Shown here: positions 15,860 to 24,600 of the stretch, in pieces | Position numbering within the stretch: the first letter of the stretch is position 1 | Layout of the letters: each line of letters opens with the position of its first letter | Assembly: GCF_001613005.1 (NCBI RefSeq) | Contig: NZ_BDBN01000038.1 | Location: 21,342-85,341 of the forward strand | Direction: 5' to 3' | Length of the DNA stretch: 64,000 nt | Origin: Nocardia nova NBRC 15556 | GTDB lineage: Bacteria; Actinomycetota; Actinomycetes; Mycobacteriales; Mycobacteriaceae | Position numbers and translations under genes: made by a program | Notes under the pieces: generated by a model | Seen by the model: the letters and a program-made list of their open reading frames with translations, nothing else | Databases searched by the model: none | What the model was told of the DNA's origin: nothing

Positions 15860-16780
15860 ATGGCGCAGGCGGTCAAGTTCGATCGTTACGGCGATATCGA
15901 TGTGCTCGAGGTTCGTGAGGTGCCGGATCCGCAGCCCGGACCCGGCCAGGTCGCGGTCGAGGTGGCGGCCGTGGGCATCAATCCGGGCGAGGCCAAGATC
16001 CGCAACGGCTCGCTGCACGAGCTGTGGCCGGCCACTTTTCCCGAGGGGGAGGGCACCGATTTCGCCGGGCGCATCGTCGCGCTCGGCGACGGGGTGAGCG
16101 GGATCGCCGTCGGCGACGAGGTGCTCGGATTCAGCGACAAACGGTCCAGCCACGCCACCCGGGTGGTGGTGCCGGCCCAGCAGGTCACCCCCAAGCCGGT
16201 GGGCCTGTCGTGGGAGGTGGCCGGATCGCTGTACGTCGCGGGCACCACCGCCTTCGCCGCCGTGCGGGCCGTGAGCCCGGAGGCTGGCGACACCATCGCG
16301 GTGTCCGGCGCGGCCGGTGGAGTCGGATCCATTGTGGTGCAACTGCTTCGGGCCCGCGAGGTGACGGTGATCGCCATCGCCGGGCCGGACAACCAAGACT
16401 ATCTCCGCGAGCTGGGGGCGGTCGCGGTGGAATACGGTGACGGTCTCGCCGAGCGCATCCGGGAGGCGGCGCCGGGCGGTATCGACGCCTTCATCGATAC
16501 GCACGGCAACGGCTACGTCGAACTCGCCCTCGATCTCGGCGTGAAGCCCGAGCGCATCGATACGATCATCGATTTCGCCGCCGTGGAGAAGTACGGCGTC
16601 AAGGCGGAGGGCAATGCGGCCGCCGACACCATCGACGTGCTCGCCCAGCTGGCCGAACTGGCCGCCGCGGGGACCGTCCGGATTCCGATCGCCGCCACCT
16701 ATCCGCTCGGCGAGGTGCGCGCGGCGTTCACCGAACTCGAGCGCGGCCACACCCGGGGCAAGATCGTCCTGCTGCCATGA
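15860..16780 (+). CDS. NADP-dependent quinone/zinc-type oxidoreductase (MDR family)
   Basis: 306-residue medium-chain dehydrogenase/reductase lacking the catalytic zinc ligands of alcohol dehydrogenases, so a quinone-oxidoreductase-like enzyme. The GroES-like domain (about 1-120, GQVAVEVAAVGINPGEAKI) is followed by a Rossmann domain with SGAAGGVGSIVVQLLRA (about 151-167), a typical AxxGxxG NADPH loop. The ATG at 15860 is preferred because AAAGG precedes it by 9 bases. It forms its own unit between glyS and the ABC exporter. Confidence 0.9.
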   Translation: MAQAVKFDRYGDIDVLEVREVPDPQPGPGQVAVEVAAVGINPGEAKIRNGSLHELWPATFPEGEGTDFAGRIVALGDGVSGIAVGDEVLGFSDKRSSHATRVVVPAQQVTPKPVGLSWEVAGSLYVAGTTAFAAVRAVSPEAGDTIAVSGAAGGVGSIVVQLLRAREVTVIAIAGPDNQDYLRELGAVAVEYGDGLAERIREAAPGGIDAFIDTHGNGYVELALDLGVKPERIDTIIDFAAVEKYGVKAEGNAAADTIDVLAQLAELAAAGTVRIPIAATYPLGEVRAAFTELERGHTRGKIVLLP

Positions 16781-16848
16781 TATCTGTCATGGCACAGTCG
16801 TGACGCTCGGGCCAGGTACGGCGCCGGGTTCCCCGCGACAGTGGAACC

Positions 16849-17784
16849 ATGACATCAGCAATGACATCCGGTTCGGCGGAACGGGTCGCCGCCGCACCGG
16901 TGATCGAGCTTCGCGGATTGACCAAAACCTTCCGCAGCTCCGCCGGGCCCGTCCGCGCGGTCGACGGACTCGATCTGACCGTCACCGCGGGTGAGGTGGT
17001 CGCCTTCCTGGGACCCAACGGTGCCGGGAAGTCCACCAGTATCGACATGATGCTCGGCCTGCTGCGGCCCGACGCCGGAACCGCCCGCATTCTGGGCGCA
17101 ACGCCGGCGGAAGCGGTTGCGGCGGGCCGGATTTCGGCCGTTCTGCAGTCGGGTGGTCTGCTCCCGGATCTCACCGTCGGCGAAACGGTGCGGGTCGTCG
17201 CGGCCCTGCATCGGAATCCGCGCCCCGCCCGGGAGGTGCTCGTCCGTGCCGGAATCGACGGCATCGCCGACCGCATGGTGGGCAAATGCTCCGGCGGTCA
17301 GCAGCAGCGCCTGCGGTTCGCGCTCGCGCTGCTGCCCGATCCGGATCTGCTGATCCTCGACGAGCCGACCACCGGTATGGACGTCGAGGGCCGCCGCGAT
17401 TTCTGGAACGCCATTCGCGCCGACGCGGATCTCGGCCGCACCGTCGTCTTCGCCACCCACTACCTGGACGAGGCCGACGCCTACGCCGACCGGATCGTGC
17501 TGGTGCGGGGCGGGCGGGTCGTGGCCGACGGCAGTGCCGCGTCGGTGAAGAATCTGGCCTCCGGCCGCACCGTCTCGGCGACGCTGCCCGACGCCGATCC
17601 CGCGAGCCTGCTCGCCCTCGCCGGCGTGGACCGAGTCGAACAGCGCGGTGATCGAGTGCTGGTGCACGGCAACGACTCCGACGCGGTCGCCCGCTATCTG
17701 CTGACCAGGACACCGGCCGTCGACATCGAAATCACCGGCCGCAATCTCGAAGACGCCTTCCTCGCACTGACCGGAGACCACTGA
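16849..17784 (+). CDS. ABC exporter ATP-binding protein (DrrA-like)
   Basis: 311-residue ATPase of an ABC-2 type exporter. It shows Walker A GPNGAGKST (about 57-65), the signature CSGGQQQR (about 147-154, Cys in place of Leu), Walker B LLILDEPTTGMD and the switch His in FATHYLDEAD. A C-terminal accessory domain follows (about 230-311). It precedes its permease by one base and a two-component system downstream, the common drug or antimicrobial-peptide efflux module. Confidence 0.93.
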   Translation: MTSAMTSGSAERVAAAPVIELRGLTKTFRSSAGPVRAVDGLDLTVTAGEVVAFLGPNGAGKSTSIDMMLGLLRPDAGTARILGATPAEAVAAGRISAVLQSGGLLPDLTVGETVRVVAALHRNPRPAREVLVRAGIDGIADRMVGKCSGGQQQRLRFALALLPDPDLLILDEPTTGMDVEGRRDFWNAIRADADLGRTVVFATHYLDEADAYADRIVLVRGGRVVADGSAASVKNLASGRTVSATLPDADPASLLALAGVDRVEQRGDRVLVHGNDSDAVARYLLTRTPAVDIEITGRNLEDAFLALTGDH

Positions 17785-17785
17785 G

Positions 17786-18568
17786 ATGACTACATCGATC
17801 GTGCCCGCATCGCATGCCGCCCGCCCGGGCGCGGGCGGATTCAGCTGGGGATTCCTGCTGCTCGAACTGCGCCGTATGCTGCGCAACCGCCGCACCGTCA
17901 TCTTCGCGCTGGTGATGCCCGTGGTGTTCTTCGTGATCTTCGGCGCCCAGAACTCCTCCCGCAACGAAACCTACGGCTCGGCGAATGTCACGGCCTACGT
18001 GATGGTGTCGATGGCCGTCTACGGGGCGATGCTGGCCACCACCAGCGGCGGCGCCATGGTCGCGGTGGAGCGCGCCGCCGGCTGGGTACGCCAGCTCCGA
18101 CTCACGCCGCTGCGCCCGGCCGCCTACGTCGCCACCAAAGTGGCCGGCGCGATGGTGCTCGGATTGTGTTCGGTCGTCGTCGTTTTCGTCGCCGGCGCGG
18201 TGACCGGCGCGCATCTGACCACGGCGGCCTGGGTGGGCTGTTTCCTGATCGCGTGGCTGACCTCGGTGGTCTTCGCGGCCTTCGGACTGTTCATGGGCTA
18301 TGTGCTGCCCTCGGAGAATGTGATGCAGATCCTCGGCCCGGTCCTGGCGCTGCTGTCGTTCGCCGGTGGCTTGTTCATGCCGCTGCACGGCTGGTTCGAG
18401 ACGGTGTCGAAGGTCTTCCCGACCAACGGCGTCGCGACCCTGGCCCGATTGCCGCTCGGCGACACCGGTGCCGGTTCCGCCGCACTGGCCGTGCTGAATA
18501 TCGCGGTGTGGGCGTCGGTATTCGCCCTGGGAGCCGCGGTTCTGTTCCGGCGTGACACCGCTCGCTGA
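17786..18568 (+). CDS. ABC-2 type exporter permease
   Basis: 260-residue integral membrane protein with six predicted helices: LRRMLRNRRTVIFALVMPVV at the N terminus, then VMVSMAVYGAMLATTSGG, LGLCSVVVVFVAGAV, CFLIAWLTSVVFAAF, VMQILGPVLALLSFAGGLF and the last at about 235-255. The GWVRQLRLTPLRPAAY loop is typical of the family. It starts one base after the ATPase stop, so the two form one transporter (probably a 2+2 complex). Confidence 0.92.
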   Translation: MTTSIVPASHAARPGAGGFSWGFLLLELRRMLRNRRTVIFALVMPVVFFVIFGAQNSSRNETYGSANVTAYVMVSMAVYGAMLATTSGGAMVAVERAAGWVRQLRLTPLRPAAYVATKVAGAMVLGLCSVVVVFVAGAVTGAHLTTAAWVGCFLIAWLTSVVFAAFGLFMGYVLPSENVMQILGPVLALLSFAGGLFMPLHGWFETVSKVFPTNGVATLARLPLGDTGAGSAALAVLNIAVWASVFALGAAVLFRRDTAR

Positions 18569-18653
18569 CCGCCGCGCCGCACCGTCCGCCTCGGTGGACG
18601 GTGCGGTAGCGTCGGAATCCGGCGGCGGCCAGGGCAGGAGACGGAGGGTGCGG

Positions 18654-19880
18654 ATGCGGGTACCTCCGGTCGATCGGCCGATATCCGGAGCGCTGGACCG
18701 GATCGCCCGCAGGATGGACCGCGAACCCGCCCCGCATACCGCCATCCAGCATCGACGCCTGTTCTTCGGCGCGGTGCTGGCTTTGATCTGGCTGCTCTAT
18801 CTGATCGCGCCGATCGTCTCGCAATGGCAGGACGGGCATAGGATGCGGGCCGTCGCGGCGGCGGTATGCCTCGCGGTCTTCTGGGTGCTGACGGCCTCGT
18901 GCTTCGGTCCGTTCCGGCAACCGGATTGGGACGAGGGACACGCACAGGCGGTGCTGCCGGTCTCGTACGAGTGGCCGCGCTGGCTCGTGGTGGGCGCGCT
19001 GGCGGCGCTCGCCGCCGCGATGACCGTACTGCTGGGTGTCACCGGCCTGGGCACCGCCATCTACGTCGCGGCCGCCGCCGTCTTCGTCCTTCCGACCGCG
19101 AAATCCGGTGCGGTGGTGGCGGGTACGGCCGCGCTGCTGATCGGCCTGTCGCTGCATTACGGCAGCGCCCCGCTGTATTTCGCCTTCATTCCGGTGGTGA
19201 TGTGGACCGGTCGCGAAATCGGCCGGCGGCGTGGCCAGTTGCGGGAACTGACTCGCCGCCAGCAGGGCGAGCTCGCGATCGTGCAGGAACGCAACCGGGT
19301 GGCGCGCGACGTGCACGACATCCTGGGGCACTCGCTGACCGTCATCACCGTCAAAACCGAATTGGCGCAACGGCTGCTCGATTCGGATCCGTCCCGGGCC
19401 CGGCAGGAGATGGCCGATGTGGAGCGACTCGCCCGGGAGGCGCTGGCCGGGGTGCGCGATACGGTGGGCGGCCTGCGCGAGGTGTCGCTCGCGAGTGAAC
19501 TGGTCAACGCGCGTACGGCCCTGCGCGCCGCCGGTATCGAGGCGGAGCTCCCGGACCCGGCCGAACTCCCCGAGCGATACGCGGTGATCTTCGGATGGGT
19601 CCTGCGCGAGGCGGTGACGAACGTGGTGCGCCACAGCGGCGCCCGCCACTGCCGGGTACGGGTGAGCGAATCGCGGATCGACATCTTCGACGACGGAAAA
19701 GGGCTGTCCGGCAGTGTCTTCGGCTCGGGACTGACCGGCTTACGCGACCGGGTGCGCGACGCGGGCGGTGTGTTCACGGTCGACACACCTCCCTCCGGGG
19801 GAACCGTGATCGCCGTGGACTTCACCACCGCGGCCGAGGTTCGGCCGGTCGGGCGGCGGCGAGCCTGCCGTCCGGATTAG
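18654..19880 (+). CDS. Sensor histidine kinase, DesK/NarL-partner type (HPK7)
   Basis: 408-residue membrane kinase with about four to five N-terminal transmembrane helices (about 28-175), a HisKA_3 domain with phospho-acceptor His at about 221 (RDVHDILGHSL) and an HATPase domain with EAVTNVVRHS (N box), DDGKGL and GLTGLRDRVRDAGG (G boxes). The ATG at 18654 is chosen because GGAGGG lies 5 bases before it; a longer frame from 18552 would overlap the permease. It pairs with the response regulator downstream and probably controls the exporter upstream. Confidence 0.9.
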   Translation: MRVPPVDRPISGALDRIARRMDREPAPHTAIQHRRLFFGAVLALIWLLYLIAPIVSQWQDGHRMRAVAAAVCLAVFWVLTASCFGPFRQPDWDEGHAQAVLPVSYEWPRWLVVGALAALAAAMTVLLGVTGLGTAIYVAAAAVFVLPTAKSGAVVAGTAALLIGLSLHYGSAPLYFAFIPVVMWTGREIGRRRGQLRELTRRQQGELAIVQERNRVARDVHDILGHSLTVITVKTELAQRLLDSDPSRARQEMADVERLAREALAGVRDTVGGLREVSLASELVNARTALRAAGIEAELPDPAELPERYAVIFGWVLREAVTNVVRHSGARHCRVRVSESRIDIFDDGKGLSGSVFGSGLTGLRDRVRDAGGVFTVDTPPSGGTVIAVDFTTAAEVRPVGRRRACRPD

Positions 19881-19937
19881 GGTCGCAGGTGTGCGATGGA
19901 TGATGTCGGTCGGTGAATCACGGCGGGGGCGACGGCG

Positions 19938-20543
19938 GTGATCCGGTTGCTGCTCGCCGACGACCAAGCGCTGGTGCGGGGCGCATTGGCGGCACTGCTG
20001 GGGCTGGAGTCCGACCTCGAGGTGGTGGCCGAGGTGGGCCGGGGTGACGAGGTTCTCGACGCGGTGCGGTGCACCACACCGGATGTGGTCCTGCTCGATG
20101 TGGAAATGCCCGGAATGGACGGTATTTCGGTCGCGGCGCGTCTGCATGCGGAATTCCCGGACATCCGGATTCTGATGGTGACCACGTTCGGCCGGCCCGG
20201 CTATCTGCGCCGCGCCATCGACGCAGGAGCCGGCGGATTCGTCGTCAAGGACACGCCCGCACGGGAATTGGCGGATGCGGTGCGGCGCGTGCACATGGGC
20301 CTGCGGGTGGTGGATCCGGCGCTGGCCACCGAAACCCTCACCACGGGAACCTCACCGCTCACCGCACGCGAGCGCGAGGTGCTCGCCGCCGCGGCCGACG
20401 GATCGACGGCGGCGGTCATCGCGGGCCGCCTGCATCTGTCCGAGGGGACCGTTCGCAACCATCTGTCGGCCGCGATCGGCAAGACCGGCACCCGCACCCG
20501 CGCCGAGGCCGTCCGCGCCGCCGAACGCCTCGGCTGGTTGTGA
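19938..20543 (+). CDS. LuxR/NarL-type response regulator
   Basis: 201-residue regulator with a receiver domain (phospho-acceptor Asp at about 54 in VVLLDVEMPGMDG, acidic DD at 8-9 in LLADDQALVRG, Lys near 104 in FVVKDTPARE) and a C-terminal LuxR HTH (LTAREREVLAAAADGS, then LSEGTVRNHLSAAIGKTG). It follows the DesK-like kinase by 57 bases and is its obvious partner. Confidence 0.94.
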   Translation: MIRLLLADDQALVRGALAALLGLESDLEVVAEVGRGDEVLDAVRCTTPDVVLLDVEMPGMDGISVAARLHAEFPDIRILMVTTFGRPGYLRRAIDAGAGGFVVKDTPARELADAVRRVHMGLRVVDPALATETLTTGTSPLTAREREVLAAAADGSTAAVIAGRLHLSEGTVRNHLSAAIGKTGTRTRAEAVRAAERLGWL

Positions 20544-20578
20544 GCGGCCCAGGTTGCCGCGGGCGTAGATTCGCCGAT

Positions 20579-21037
20579 GTGCACCTGACGCAGATCCGCC
20601 TGATCGTGTCCGAATTCGACCGCTGCGTGACGTTCTATCGCGACATTGTCGGACTCACACCGCAAACCGACGACCCGCGCCCGCCCTACGCGGCCTTCAA
20701 ACCCGAGCTGGGTAGCACGCTCGCTCTGCACGAGCGCGCGAATCTGGCTGCGGCGCTGGGCGATACCTTGCGGTCCGAGGCCGGCCCGCGATCGCCGTCG
20801 GGCAGCGACGTGGCGCCGGTCCCGCCCGCCGACGCGGCAATGGTGTCGCTGCGGGTCGACGATCTGGACGCCTATCTCGCCGAGATCACCGCGCGCGGCG
20901 CCGAAATCTCGGGCGAACCGGTCGAATACGACGGCCGTCTCCGCTGCGCCTACCTGCGCGACCCCGAGGGCAACCTGATCGAACTCCAGCAGTGGCTCGC
21001 GACCCGCACCGGTGACGCCGTACCACCGGCACGGTGA
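20579..21037 (+). CDS. VOC (glyoxalase/bleomycin-resistance fold) family protein
   Basis: 152-residue metalloenzyme-fold protein with two beta-alpha-beta-beta-beta modules: VHLTQIRLIVSEFDRCVTFY at the N terminus and AMVSLRVDDLDAYLAEITARG in the second half, ending with YLRDPEGNLIELQQW, which supplies the usual metal Glu. The start GTG at 20579 lies 7 bases after a TAGATT -10 box (20566-20571), suggesting leaderless transcription. The substrate is unknown. Confidence 0.88.
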   Translation: MHLTQIRLIVSEFDRCVTFYRDIVGLTPQTDDPRPPYAAFKPELGSTLALHERANLAAALGDTLRSEAGPRSPSGSDVAPVPPADAAMVSLRVDDLDAYLAEITARGAEISGEPVEYDGRLRCAYLRDPEGNLIELQQWLATRTGDAVPPAR

Positions 21038-21047
21038 GACGACCGGA

Positions 21048-23045
21048 TCAGAACCGCCCGCCCCGGCTGATCCGGCGGGAACTGTCGGATCCCCCGAAAG
21101 AGGCGGGGCCCCAGCCGGATCCGCCCATCGAACGGCCGCGATAGCCGCTGCCCGCGCCGCGCAGCAGACTGTCGATCAGAATTCCGCCCAATACGGCGCC
21201 GGCCTGCGAGGTCCCCGACACCGGCCGGTGCGCCTGCCACTCCCGCACATCGGCCTCGGCGGCGTGCAGTGCGCGGGTGGCCAGATCGGCGGCCTGTTGC
21301 GCACTGTCCAGTGCCGCCTGCGGGTCGGTGGCCGAAAGCTGCTGCGCCCGATCCAGATTCCGCTGGGCCTCGGCCAGGCGCGTGCGGGGCGCGGCGTCGA
21401 TACCGCCACGGCGCGTGTCGATGAAGTCGGCGGCCGCCCGGACCTGGCTCTGCGCGGCGATCACGGCCTGGTCCAGGCGGCGCCGCAGTTGTTCGGCGGC
21501 GAGTTTGCGCTCACCGGCCGCCGCGACCGCGCGATCCAGTGCGGTATCGGCCGCGACCGCGCGGTGGAACGTGCCGAGCGGGTCGCGGTCCCCGGTGGTC
21601 CGGGCCGCCTCCCATGCGGTGCGGGCGCCGGACATCGCGTCCGCCAATTCCGGGCCGCCATGTTCGGTCAGCCCCCGCGCGGTCTCGAGGTCGCGACCCA
21701 GTTCGTCGATCGCCGCCGGCAGACCGGCTCGCGCCTGGGTGATATCGGTCTCGGCGGTGTCCACGGCGTCGAGCAGGGTACGGGCGGCGGTCACCGCGGC
21801 CTCCGCGCCGCGAATCGCCGCGACCACCCCACCCTGGCGTCCGACCGGCTCGGCCGCGGCCTGCCTGCCCTGTTCGATCGTGTTCTCGGCGAAGCCGATT
21901 CGCTCCCGCGCCATCGTCACGTTGTCGCGCACCGGCGCGGTGACCGATTCCGGTTGTGCGGCCAGCAGCCGCCGCAGCGTCTCCTCCGAGCGCGGCAGGC
22001 GCACGGTGAGATCGACCACATCGCGAGTCAGCGCGTCCAGCCGTTGCGGGGCGTCGATCAGCAGATTGCGCATGGCGTCGAATTCGGCCACCTTGTCGTC
22101 GAGTTCGGCATCGGCCCGCCCACAGGTGGTGATCAGCTCGACCAGCAGATCGCGGCGCTGATCAGGAGTTTCCGGGATCTCGTCGTCGAGCCGCTGGCGA
22201 ATCGAAAAGGCATGCGCCAACGCCTGTTTCGCGGACTCGAGCGCGGCGGCGAACGGGGCGGTCGCGGTGGTGCCGAATTCGTCGGTGGCCAGGCGCAGTT
22301 CCTCGGCGCTGGCCCGGATCGCGTTGTCGGTGTCGACCAGCACCTGCGCCGAGCGAGCCTCGAGCAGATCCGGGCGGAGCCCGGCCAGCGCGGCGGTGTC
22401 GGTCGGGTCGACCGCCTGGGCGGCGTCGGCCTCGGCGCGCCCCCGTGCCCGCCGGCGCAACTGCGAATAGCCCAGCACCAGGCCGATCACACCCAGCACG
22501 ATCAAAGTGATCACGATCAGCGGCCAGATCCCGACACCACCGGAATCTCCCATGGCCGTGGACAATCCGTCGGCCGCGGCCACCGCGGCCTCGGCCCACT
22601 GGCCGTTGTGCAGCCGCGGCTCCACCTGATCGGTGAGCAGCGAATTCAGTTCCGCATCGCTCACCGAGGGCGGGAGCGCACCGGTGAAGGCATAGGAGCG
22701 GTCGCTGGTCGCGATCGACAGCAGCACATCGCGCTCGCCGAATCCGGACGCGGTCGCCGTGCGCTGACCCCAGGTCTGCGGATCCACGCCACCGAAATCG
22801 CGGACGTAGACCACCCACAGCCGCTCCCGGTGCGCGGTGTAGAGCGCGTCCACCGACGCGCGCACGGTGTCGCGCTGCGGACCGTCGAGAACCTGGGCGG
22901 AATCGGTGACGTATTCGTTGAGCCGCATCGGCTCGTCGGCGACGGCCGGGCCGCAGCAGCCGAGCACGAACCCGAACACGATCGACAGCAGCACCGCGAG
23001 CAGCGTCGGCGGCTGTGATCGGCGAAGACGCGAGTCCGGCGGCAT
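21048..23045 (-). CDS. TPM-domain (YgcG-like) membrane protein with long coiled-coil region
   Basis: 665-residue envelope protein. It has an N-terminal signal segment (LLAVLLSIVFGFVLGC, a possible lipobox Cys), a TPM phosphatase-like domain (about 35-150: LNEYVTDSAQVLDG, VYVRDFGG, ERDVLLSIA), one transmembrane helix (about 172-195, WPLIVITLIVLGVIGLVLG), then about 400 residues of Ala/Arg-rich helix, probably coiled coil, and a Gly/Ser/Arg-rich tail. The start at 23045 is chosen because TACATT (minus strand, 23052-23057) lies 6 bases upstream. TPM proteins act in membrane-protein or photosystem repair elsewhere; the role here is unknown. Confidence 0.85.
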   Translation of the reverse strand: MPPDSRLRRSQPPTLLAVLLSIVFGFVLGCCGPAVADEPMRLNEYVTDSAQVLDGPQRDTVRASVDALYTAHRERLWVVYVRDFGGVDPQTWGQRTATASGFGERDVLLSIATSDRSYAFTGALPPSVSDAELNSLLTDQVEPRLHNGQWAEAAVAAADGLSTAMGDSGGVGIWPLIVITLIVLGVIGLVLGYSQLRRRARGRAEADAAQAVDPTDTAALAGLRPDLLEARSAQVLVDTDNAIRASAEELRLATDEFGTTATAPFAAALESAKQALAHAFSIRQRLDDEIPETPDQRRDLLVELITTCGRADAELDDKVAEFDAMRNLLIDAPQRLDALTRDVVDLTVRLPRSEETLRRLLAAQPESVTAPVRDNVTMARERIGFAENTIEQGRQAAAEPVGRQGGVVAAIRGAEAAVTAARTLLDAVDTAETDITQARAGLPAAIDELGRDLETARGLTEHGGPELADAMSGARTAWEAARTTGDRDPLGTFHRAVAADTALDRAVAAAGERKLAAEQLRRRLDQAVIAAQSQVRAAADFIDTRRGGIDAAPRTRLAEAQRNLDRAQQLSATDPQAALDSAQQAADLATRALHAAEADVREWQAHRPVSGTSQAGAVLGGILIDSLLRGAGSGYRGRSMGGSGWGPASFGGSDSSRRISRGGRF

Positions 23046-23051
23046 AGCACG

Positions 23052-23120
23052 AATGTATCCGCCGACACGGCGTAACGGGCGTTGATCCGGCCGACCCGTG
23101 TCGGAACCGATGATTACCAT
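23052..23120. promoter_or_regulatory. Divergent leaderless promoter pair
   Basis: On the minus strand TACATT (23052-23057) lies 6 bases before the TPM-protein ATG. On the plus strand TACCAT (23115-23120) lies 7 bases before the GTG at 23128 of the metallo-hydrolase. Both fit the TANNNT -10 consensus; neither has a clear -35. Confidence 0.5.
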
Positions 23121-23127
23121 CGGCAGG

Positions 23128-23805
23128 GTGATCACGCTGGATATCCCCTATACGGGCCACGTCGCGCCGGGTTCGAATCCGCAGCAGCGCGATGTGCCGG
23201 GCGCCCGGATCGTCAAGATGTCGGTCGGCGGTATGGACAACAACGTCTATCTGGTGCAGGACACCGCCACCGGTGACGCGGTGCTGATCGACGCCGCCAA
23301 CGAATCCGAACGCATCCAGGCCCTGCTGGACCAGGAGGTGCCCGGGCGGCTGCGGCTGATCGTCACCACCCATCAGCATTTCGACCACTGGCAGGCCTTG
23401 AGCGCGGTGGTCGCCGACACCGGCGTACCGACCGCCGCCCACGCCCTGGATGCCGAACCGCTTCCGGTGCGGCCGGACCGGCTGCTGGCCGACGGTGACA
23501 CCGTCTCGATCGGTGAACTGGAATTCGAGGTCGTCCACCTGCGCGGACACACCCCGGGTTCGGTCGCGCTGGCGCTCACCGACGGCTCCGGGCGCACCCA
23601 TCTGTTCACCGGCGACTGCCTGTTCCCCGGGGGTGTCGGGCGCACCACTTCCCCGGAGGATTTCGATTCCCTCTACAGCGACGTCACCACCAAGGTGTTC
23701 GACCGCTTCGGCGACGATACGGTCGTCTACCCGGGCCACGGCGACGACACCACCCTGGGTGCCGAGCGTCCGCAGCTCGCGCAGTGGCGGCAACGCGGTT
23801 GGTGA
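23128..23805 (+). CDS. MBL-fold metallo-hydrolase
   Basis: 225-residue metallo-beta-lactamase-fold enzyme, probably glyoxalase-II-like. Metal ligands are visible: TTHQHFDHW (HxHxDH, about 80-88), the His of HLRGHTPGS, Asp of FTGDCLFPG and the final His of VYPGHGDDT. The GTG at 23128 is chosen for the -10 box in front and because homologous N termini begin close to YTGHVAPG; GTG 23098 and ATG 23110 are alternatives. The substrate is not evident. Confidence 0.88.
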   Translation: MITLDIPYTGHVAPGSNPQQRDVPGARIVKMSVGGMDNNVYLVQDTATGDAVLIDAANESERIQALLDQEVPGRLRLIVTTHQHFDHWQALSAVVADTGVPTAAHALDAEPLPVRPDRLLADGDTVSIGELEFEVVHLRGHTPGSVALALTDGSGRTHLFTGDCLFPGGVGRTTSPEDFDSLYSDVTTKVFDRFGDDTVVYPGHGDDTTLGAERPQLAQWRQRGW

Positions 23806-23883
23806 GCGGTTCCGGTGCCCGGCAGCGGTGAGGATCCGGCGCTCCGCAATCGTGGCGTGACCGAGCACTGGCACACTCGGGGA

Positions 23884-24576
23884 ATGCCCTCGGCCCTCAC
23901 CCATCCCGCCCCGACCCGCACGCCCGTCGCGCCGCGCCGTCCGCGCGGATCGGCGGTCGCGCGCTGGGTGCGCCGGGTGATCGCCGGCACCGTCCTCATC
24001 GGGGTCGTGCTCGTCGGCGGCACCGCTTTCCGGGTCTGGCAGGTGGCTCGGATCGACGACTACAGCCGCGCCGACGCGATCGTGGTGCTGGGCGCCGCGC
24101 AATACGACGGCACCCCGTCCTCGGTTTTCGAGGCCCGGCTCGGCCAGGCCTATCACCTGTACACCAAAGGTGTTGCGCCGCTGGTGATCACGGTCGGCGG
24201 CAAACAGGTGGGAGACAACTACACCGAGGCCGCCTCCGGTAAGAACTACCTGAAGAATCGCGGCGTGCCCGCCGACCGGGTAGTGGCCGTGGAGACCGGA
24301 TCGGACACGCTGCAGAGTATCGAGGCGGTCGCCTCCGCGATGCGGGCTCGCGACCTGTCCTCGGCGGTGCTGGTCAGCGATCCGTGGCATTCGCTGCGCA
24401 CCCGCACCATGGCCCGCGACGCCGGTCTGGACGCGTGGACCGCGCCGACGCGCACCGGCCCGGCGGTCTACACCCGGGAGTCCCAATTCCACGGCATCGC
24501 CCGCGAAACCGGTGCGCTGCTGTGGTATCAGCTCACTCACTTCTCCGCGGATTTCAAATACACCGCGGAGCAGTGA
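23884..24576 (+). CDS. YdcF/SanA-like DUF218 membrane protein
   Basis: 230-residue protein with one N-terminal transmembrane helix (about 30-50, VIAGTVLIGVVLVGGTAF) and an extracytoplasmic DUF218 domain: ADAIVVLGAAQYDGTPS (about 62-78), VITVGGKQVGDNYTEA and AVLVSDPWHSLRT. This fold is linked to envelope integrity and vancomycin sensitivity in SanA/ElyC relatives. The ATG at 23884 gives a compact N-terminal tail; the frame extends upstream to 23815 without family sequence. Confidence 0.88.
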   Translation: MPSALTHPAPTRTPVAPRRPRGSAVARWVRRVIAGTVLIGVVLVGGTAFRVWQVARIDDYSRADAIVVLGAAQYDGTPSSVFEARLGQAYHLYTKGVAPLVITVGGKQVGDNYTEAASGKNYLKNRGVPADRVVAVETGSDTLQSIEAVASAMRARDLSSAVLVSDPWHSLRTRTMARDAGLDAWTAPTRTGPAVYTRESQFHGIARETGALLWYQLTHFSADFKYTAEQ

Positions 24577-24600
24577 GAAACGTACCAGGCGGTATCTCCC

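Noticed and set aside
21012..23018. 668-codon plus-strand frame over the TPM gene
   Set aside because: Antisense shadow with strongly skewed composition; the minus-strand protein has a signal peptide, membrane helix and known domain.
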